A stretch of DNA of 7,057 nt from CAZHRJ01 sp964534765 (GTDB lineage Bacteria > Lindowbacteria > 2-12-FULL-62-27): the NCBI GenBank assembly GCA_964534765.1, contig CAZHRJ010000148.1:1-7057 (forward strand). The letters run 5' to 3'. A model generated the notes under the pieces. The model worked only from the letters and a program-made list of their open reading frames with translations, searched no databases and was not told where the DNA came from. Of this stretch, positions 4,101 through 7,057 are shown piece by piece. Each line of letters starts with the position of its first letter. The stretch's first letter is position 1. Made by a program: the position numbers and the translations under genes.

Positions 4101-7057
4101 TGATTCAGTTTACCGATACGACGCTTGCCACCGCCACCGGCTACTATTACCGCGTGACGGCTTTTGACGCGGCAACCCTCGAAAACGAGTCGTTCTTCTC
4201 CGATTCCCAGCCTCTCGACACCGCGCCCGCGCTCTACGCCGGGCCAAACTGGTACGTCAACGACGCCTATACCGGCGCCGACTCGTTCACATCCGCGTCC
4301 GGCGCGGACACCGGTTCCGCCGACGGGTCGGCCCAAAAACCTTTCCGGTCGGCGCTCCGGGCGCTGGCCAAGGCCAAATCCCACGACACGATCTGGATCG
4401 ACGCCGGGACCTACAACGACACGACCGTGGGCGTGACGCCGACCGAAACCGCCGCGATCAAAATCGACACCGACTACATCACGATCATTGGCAAGGATTC
4501 CAATTCGACCATCATCTCCCCGAACTCGACCCTGACCCTGCGATACGGCATCTACGCGGACTCGCAGATCGGGCTGATCATCAAAAACCTCTGCGTGAAC
4601 AACGCCCACGACGGCATCGTATTCGTCAACGTCGACCTGTCGACGATCAGCGGCGACAGCCTGTCCGGCAACGGCCAGACGGGCCTGCAAGGCGGCGGCA
4701 TTCAGCTTCTCTCCGGCAGCGATTCGAACACCCTCTCCGGCAATATCACCAACAACAACTCGCGATACGGCATTTACCTGAACGCCAGTTCCGACAACAC
4801 AATCCGAAACAGCATCGCCAGCGGAAACTTCTCCAGCGGCGAAAACTCAAGCGGCATCGCGGTCTTCAACGGAGCCGACCGCAACCTTCTTATCGGTAAC
4901 ATCACCGACCAAAACTATTTCAACGGCGTCTGGATTCAAAACAGCAACTACAACCGCGTCACGCTCCACTCCGCGGCCAACAACATTTACGACCTGACCG
5001 GATCCGGCATCAAACTCGACGGCGACGCCCACTCCGTGCTCGACCACAACTCTTTCGATTCCAACACCGGCTACCAGATTTACATTACCGGCGTTTCTCA
5101 CTCGGACACGTTCAACAAAAACATCATCAAACCCTCGTCCACCAATCCCGACAGTTGCATCTATCTCAACTCGGCTGCCAGCAGTCCCTACTATCGGGCC
5201 ACCCGCAACTGGTGGGGAACCAACGACGAGTCGGTCATCAGCAAGCGCATCGCGCGCCTCTCCGCGGATGACGTCATCGTCTACAGCCCCTATCGGCTCG
5301 CCGAGGTCGATTCGGCCCCCGGCGCCGACACCACCGCGCCCGCGCCTCCCAGCGGGATCACGCTCGACACGAGCGTCGCCGGAAAGATCACCCTCGCGTG
5401 GATTTACCCCTCTCTCAACGAGGAAACCAACGGCGGCCTGGTCGCCTTCAACGGCGTCAAAATCTACCGGCTGACCAACACGACCGACACCGTCCACTGG
5501 GCCAATCCGGCCAATCTTGTCCGGACGACGAATTCCTCGGAAACCAACTGGACCGACACCACCGCCGCCAGCGGCAACATTTATTCCTACCGCCTGACCT
5601 CCCGGGACACGGCCGCATTTCTCAACGAGTCCTTTTTCTCCGACACCAGGGCCAGCGTCGTCGACACCGTCTATGCCGGCCCGAACTGGTACGTGAACGA
5701 TACCTGGTCCAGCGCCATCGATTCCTTCACGAGCGCCGGTGGGTCGGACACGTCCTCCGGAGTCGGTAATTCCCAGAACCCCTACCGGACCATCACCAAG
5801 GCCCTCTCGCGCGTCAAGTCCGGCGACACGATCTACATTGACGGCGGCCTATACGCCGAAACCGTCGTGATCGAAACGGACGCGATCAGTCTCATTGGCA
5901 AGGACTCCGGCGCGACCGTGATCGATCCTCCGGGGTCGAGCGGCACGGCGGGGTTGTATGGCATTTACGCGACGGGCCGCACGGGCCTGCTCGTCAAAAA
6001 TATAGGTGTGACCGGCGCCTATGACGGCATCCGGTTTGACAATGTCGATCTATCCACGATCACGTCGGACAGCGTCTGCGCCAACGGCAACTACGGTATT
6101 TATCTCATTAACGGCTCGGACACCAACACAATCAGCTCGTCCATCGCCAATTCAAACAACCGCGGCATCTGGCCGGACGCCAGTTACGGCAACACGATCC
6201 TGAGAAACACAGCCAATTCTAATTCGTCCTACGGGATGCTGGCCACCACCGGCAGAAACAACACGTTCGACAGCAATACCGCCAATTCAAATACGGGTTA
6301 CGGCATTTCGCTCTCAACCAGCTCAAATAACTCGGTCCGATACAACACGTTTAATTCCAACGGCACGTACGGACTGCTCGTCGAGGCGAGTTCCGACACT
6401 AACGACATCCGCAACAACACGGCCAATTCGAATTCGGGCGACGGCATCCGCGTTCGAACGACATCGATCAGCAACACGATCGACGGGAACACGACGAATT
6501 TCAACACGAACACCGGTATCGCACTCCTCGCCGGCAACAACACCGTCAGCGGCAACACATCCGATTCAAACGCGGCCGGAAACGGCATCACCGTGTCGTC
6601 GTCTAACAACTTCCTTTCAGGCAACGTCGTGCGGTCAAACGCGTCCGCCGGCATCGAGTTTCAGGCCGGCATGGACAACAACAGGGTCTTGAACAACGCG
6701 ATCCTCTCGAATCTGGCCTACGGCATCTACCTCAACGCGAGTTCCGGCAACCTGGTGGCCCAGAATGAAATCCGAGACAACCCCCTGTATCAAATCTACA
6801 TCATCGGCGCGTCGACCTCGGACACCTTCCAGAAAAACAACATCATACCGACGCCCGCCACTCCCGACAGCGGGGTTTATATCGGATCGACTTCGGCGGC
6901 CAGCAAATTCACTTTCACCCGCAACTGGTGGAACTCGACCGACACGGTCCGCATCAAGAAGTTGATCTTTCAGGATTCGAACGGCGATTCCGTGATCTGG
7001 CAGCCGTTCCGGCTGGGGCAGGTCGACACCGCCGCCGGCGCCGACACGACCGCGCCG
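1103..7057 (+). CDS. Giant secreted protein, four tandem beta-helix (NosD/CASH-like) plus Fn3-like modules; 3' end outside window
   Basis: One frame of 1,985 codons with no stop, running off the window. From the 1103 start: residues 1-45 repeat-derived; 46-63 hydrophobic, signal-peptide-like; then four modules beginning at W64, W573, W1050 and W1529. Each has an N-cap (WYVND, DSFTSAGG-type, GDTIxIDAGTF, GIYA), about 22-25-residue coils rich in N, S, T and G with NTI..N and YGIYL patterns, a DTFxKNNI coil, a TRNWW cap (N417, N897, N1369, N1941), a (D/S)TAP linker and an Fn3-like domain. The protein is acidic, Cys-poor and lacks a recognisable catalytic domain. The beta-helix family includes polysaccharide-active and adhesive surface proteins; a role in adhesion or glycan binding is inference. 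No anchoring or sorting signal is visible because the C-terminus is missing. The start is unresolved: ATG 1103 overlaps the RAYT stop, ATG 1238 lies just before the hydrophobic stretch. The fold call is strong, the role weak. Confidence 0.9.
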   Translation, partial: MKLSSSPAIHNFNNLGAGTTFRGLAPPSATFRGAGTTFTTFTTTFMAVLSLCLLAPPSADGAVWYVNDLNTAGDSFTTAHGYDTQPGTAAAPFRTLGEAFDADSLSLGDTIYVDSGTFSETFSIDSGSVSLIGVDSLSTVIDGGETGQTNNHTITIGSNIQYVLIKNVRVVKGYTGIKFNGADSATIENVTCSGSGQYAAYLTSTASDNLFKTCVVSDGVADGIVIQDGSRNRIDSCYIARNGRYGIYILNSSSADNKITNNTVEDHNGLNDVGVYIDNTATNNVIESNVIQRCARSIYLNNAANTIIRFNQIQNSQVVGTANSGYNLFALSGSGHVIAHNIFKNSNDLGLYFSGSSGNMVYQNTFDSNAKWQIYIDGVSSSDTFIKNNIYPSQAYPESGFYQASAAATNKFTITRNWWNTTDELKIKNRIFQKNNSDSVTFIPYRLGEVDTTSNGDSTAPAAPGTFHVANANVSGQVTIRWTLPALNEETSGGAVGYIGARVYRLANTADTTHWANTLVWTAGSADTSWIDTGVSAGNTYYYRIASRDAAGFVNESFFADTITAVPYFGPNWYVNDSHTTADSFTSAGGSDTSYGNGSAPRPFRSLPMAMSRANMGDTLFIDAGTFDSYVHINGLNTETAGVNIDKDSITLIGVDSNATVIDPPGPNGQSGLSGVYADTQSGLRIKNLGVTGAFDGIHFYNVDASTIEGDSVTSCYEAIYLRVGSDSNSVKNNITNSNSAYGISLLSSSNGNTVTNSISNDNGSNGVYLNFSANNTISNNTLSSNGYAVYLISSANNNAFINNTLTANSTIGFYIDGSFLNAFKGNLVSGGSYGVYLSSGSNNQFTQNEFRGSSSWHIYLEGTATTDTFDKNNIFAAAGTGVNNIGTGAKFTFTRNWWGTADSVAIKAKFSGDTVIAWHPFRLGPADTAAGADTTAPKSPDTVAVLDTGGGQIKIEWSAVTGSEESNGGAVGLGGYRIYRSKIKDTSVWIKAGQVGSGVIQFTDTTLATATGYYYRVTAFDAATLENESFFSDSQPLDTAPALYAGPNWYVNDAYTGADSFTSASGADTGSADGSAQKPFRSALRALAKAKSHDTIWIDAGTYNDTTVGVTPTETAAIKIDTDYITIIGKDSNSTIISPNSTLTLRYGIYADSQIGLIIKNLCVNNAHDGIVFVNVDLSTISGDSLSGNGQTGLQGGGIQLLSGSDSNTLSGNITNNNSRYGIYLNASSDNTIRNSIASGNFSSGENSSGIAVFNGADRNLLIGNITDQNYFNGVWIQNSNYNRVTLHSAANNIYDLTGSGIKLDGDAHSVLDHNSFDSNTGYQIYITGVSHSDTFNKNIIKPSSTNPDSCIYLNSAASSPYYRATRNWWGTNDESVISKRIARLSADDVIVYSPYRLAEVDSAPGADTTAPAPPSGITLDTSVAGKITLAWIYPSLNEETNGGLVAFNGVKIYRLTNTTDTVHWANPANLVRTTNSSETNWTDTTAASGNIYSYRLTSRDTAAFLNESFFSDTRASVVDTVYAGPNWYVNDTWSSAIDSFTSAGGSDTSSGVGNSQNPYRTITKALSRVKSGDTIYIDGGLYAETVVIETDAISLIGKDSGATVIDPPGSSGTAGLYGIYATGRTGLLVKNIGVTGAYDGIRFDNVDLSTITSDSVCANGNYGIYLINGSDTNTISSSIANSNNRGIWPDASYGNTILRNTANSNSSYGMLATTGRNNTFDSNTANSNTGYGISLSTSSNNSVRYNTFNSNGTYGLLVEASSDTNDIRNNTANSNSGDGIRVRTTSISNTIDGNTTNFNTNTGIALLAGNNTVSGNTSDSNAAGNGITVSSSNNFLSGNVVRSNASAGIEFQAGMDNNRVLNNAILSNLAYGIYLNASSGNLVAQNEIRDNPLYQIYIIGASTSDTFQKNNIIPTPATPDSGVYIGSTSAASKFTFTRNWWNSTDTVRIKKLIFQDSNGDSVIWQPFRLGQVDTAAGADTTAP
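1133..1159. repeat. Right arm of inverted repeat flanking the RAYT
   Basis: Reverse complement of 153-179 with a single mismatch (C1138 against the left arm); 1141-1159 is identical to the 19-base core. It lies inside the open frame that begins at ATG 1103, so it would be translated. Looser similarity continues outward on the minus strand to a CCTCCT tract at 1113-1118, matching the G-rich tract next to the left arm. Confidence 0.85.
1148..1237 (+). repeat. 20-base tandem repeat decaying to ACC/TTC triplets
   Basis: Two exact, adjacent copies of GGGGCTGGCACCACCTTCCG occupy 1148-1167 and 1168-1187. An 11-base partial (CCACCTTCCGA, 1188-1198) follows, then an 18-base third copy (1199-1216), then a run of ACC and TTC triplets to 1237. 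The first 12 bases of the unit are the end of the inverted-repeat core, so the array is a local multiplication of the RAYT-associated repeat. It is in frame with the giant gene and would encode low-complexity Thr/Phe/Gly/Ala-rich sequence (about residues 16-45). Because the unit is 20 bases, a change in copy number would shift the frame unless compensated; the present arrangement stays open. Confidence 0.85.
1238..1291 (+). other. Signal-peptide-like segment of the giant protein
   Basis: MAVLSLCLLAPPSADGAV (residues 46-63 if counted from 1103) has a hydrophobic core (AVLSLCLLA), a turn (PP) and small residues before the first WYVND, as expected for Sec export. If ATG 1238 is the true start, the basic n-region is absent; if 1103 is used, Lys2, Arg22 and Arg32 lie upstream in a long repeat-derived leader. 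No lipobox: the residue before Cys is Leu. Confidence 0.55.
1292..2473 (+). repeat. Module 1 beta-helix domain (residues 64-457)
   Basis: About 394 residues. N-cap WYVNDLNTAGDSF, PFRTLGEAF, GDTIYVDSGTF, then roughly eight coils such as NRIDSCYIARNGRYGIYI and NMVYQNTFDSNAKWQIYI, then SDTFIKNNI and the TRNWWNTTD cap near residue 415-423. Its N-cap is the most divergent of the four: the first coils lack the IDPPG and GVTGAxDGI motifs of modules 2 and 4. Fold assigned from the coil periodicity and cap motifs. Confidence 0.8.
2474..2818 (+). other. Fn3-like domain 1 (residues 458-572)
   Basis: Opens with STAPAAPGTF, has VTIRWTLPALNEETSGG (strand B Trp), ARVYRLANT, then TYYYRIASRDAAGFVNES, the Y-R-x-x-x-x-D pattern of the Fn3 F-G region. 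The sequence LNEET.GG and the HWAN motif are shared with Fn3-like domain 3. It joins directly to the next WYVND through a PYFGPN hinge. Confidence 0.75.
2819..3901 (+). repeat. Module 2 beta-helix domain (residues 573-933)
   Basis: About 361 residues. N-cap WYVNDSHTTADSFTSAGG, GDTLFIDAGTF, ATVIDPPG, GLRIKNLGVTGAFDGI, then about six coils (for example NSVKNNITNSNSAYGISL and NAFINNTLTANSTIGFYI), TDTFDKNNIF and the TRNWWGTAD cap near residue 895-903. The loop between DTFDKNNI and the cap differs from the proline-containing P..PDSG(V/F)Y type of the other modules. Confidence 0.8.
3902..4249 (+). other. Fn3-like domain 2 (residues 934-1049)
   Basis: DTTAPKSPDTV linker, IKIEWSAVTGSEESNGG, YRIYRSKIKDTSVW, GYYYRVTAFDAATLENES, then YAGPNWYVND. 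It is the most divergent of the three complete Fn3-like domains: the HWAN motif is missing and it is richer in Lys. Confidence 0.75.
4250..5326 (+). repeat. Module 3 beta-helix domain (residues 1050-1408)
   Basis: About 359 residues. N-cap WYVNDAYTGADSFTSASG, KPFRSALRALAKAK, HDTIWIDAGTY, TIIGKDSNSTII, GLIIKNLCVNNAHDGI, then about six coils including longer irregular ones around residues 1190-1300, SDTFNKNIIKPS, and the TRNWWGTND cap near residue 1367-1375. The IDPPG element is replaced by ISPNS. Confidence 0.8.
5327..5686 (+). other. Fn3-like domain 3 (residues 1409-1528)
   Basis: DTTAPAPPSGI linker, ITLAWIYPSLNEETNGG, VKIYRLTNTTDTVHWAN, SYRLTSRDTAAFLNES, then YAGPNWYVND. Closely related to Fn3-like domain 1 (LNEET.GG, YRL.NT.DT.HWAN). 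Confidence 0.75.
5687..7042 (+). repeat. Module 4 beta-helix domain, extended (residues 1529-1980)
   Basis: About 452 residues, 90 more than modules 2 and 3. N-cap WYVNDTWSSAIDSFTSAGG, GDTIYIDGGLY, ATVIDPPG, LVKNIGVTGAYDGI, then ten consecutive regular coils (6125-6814), SDTFQKNNIIP, and the TRNWWNSTD cap near residue 1939-1947, ending in GADTTAP at the window edge. Confidence 0.82.
6125..6814 (+). repeat. Ten-coil array of about 23-residue beta-helix rungs
   Basis: Residues 1675-1904 divide into ten rungs of 22-24 residues, each of the form N-[TSI]-[IVF]-x-x-N-[TS]-x-x-S-N-x-x-x-G-I-x-[VL]-x-x-x-S. Examples are NTFDSNTANSNTGYGISL and NDIRNNTANSNSGDGIRV. The repeated TANSN element gives a ladder of Asn and Ser on one face. 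The regularity and the near identity of adjacent rungs point to recent internal duplication. Confidence 0.75.
7043..7057 (+). other. DTTAP linker opening a fourth Fn3-like domain (truncated by window)
   Basis: The last five codons read DTTAP, the same linker that opens Fn3-like domains 2 and 3. The frame is still open at the edge, which falls on a codon boundary, so the gene continues and at least one more Fn3-like domain is expected. Confidence 0.7.

Noticed and set aside
4001..4690. 229-codon minus-strand frame
   Set aside because: Antisense shadow of Fn3-like domain 2 and module 3; its Val/Gly/Asp/Arg-rich composition is what the reverse complement of GAC/AAC/GCC-rich coding sequence produces.
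4847..5497. 216-codon minus-strand frame
   Set aside because: Same reason: antisense to module 3 and Fn3-like domain 3, while the plus frame has conserved motifs throughout.
1292..7057. Polysaccharide lyase or hydrolase activity
   Set aside because: The fold occurs in pectate lyases and related enzymes, but I see no conserved catalytic Asp/Lys/Arg cluster that repeats between modules, so no enzyme function is assigned.
1292..7057. Tandem modules as an assembly artefact
   Set aside because: The modules differ at many synonymous and amino-acid positions and in length, which is not expected of a duplicated contig segment; a missing module cannot be excluded without long reads.

Overview
The window holds two genes on the plus strand and the repeat cassette that joins them. 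A single-stranded-DNA transposase of the Y1/HUH REP-associated type (RAYT, 201-1106) is followed, with a 4-base start/stop overlap, by one uninterrupted reading frame from 1103 to the window edge at 7057 (1,985 codons, no stop). That frame encodes the N-terminal part of a giant, probably secreted protein made of right-handed parallel beta-helix (NosD/CASH-type) domains alternating with fibronectin type III-like domains.

Layout. 1-152: upstream DNA with no supportable gene. 153-179: left arm of an inverted repeat. 189-193: strong Shine-Dalgarno. 201-1106: RAYT with an added DnaA-domain-IV-like C-terminus. 1133-1159: right arm of the inverted repeat (26 of 27 bases match the left arm). 1148-1237: a 20-base tandem repeat, decaying into ACC/TTC triplets. 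1238-1291: hydrophobic, signal-peptide-like stretch. 1292-7057: four tandem modules starting at 1292, 2819, 4250 and 5687 (spacing 1,527, 1,431 and 1,437 bp). Each module runs from WYVND, through a beta-helix of 359-452 residues, a TRNWW cap and a (D/S)TAP linker, into an Fn3-like domain of about 115-120 residues. The fourth module is cut at its DTTAP linker, so at least one more Fn3 domain and the C-terminus lie outside.

How they relate. The RAYT and the repeats around it look like one REP/RAYT unit or IS200-like remnant that sits directly against the 5' end of the surface-protein gene. The right repeat arm and the tandem units are read in frame as the first 45 codons if translation starts at 1103. 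The true start is therefore ambiguous: ATG 1103 (coupled to the RAYT stop) or ATG 1238 (just before the hydrophobic stretch); neither has a clear Shine-Dalgarno.

Organism. A moderately high-GC bacterium with large secreted beta-helix/Fn3 proteins and GGGGCTGGCACC-type dispersed repeats. This would fit an environmental lineage such as the Planctomycetes/Verrucomicrobia/Lentisphaerae group or a candidate phylum, but the sequence alone does not decide it. No RNA gene, CRISPR array or terminator is visible.
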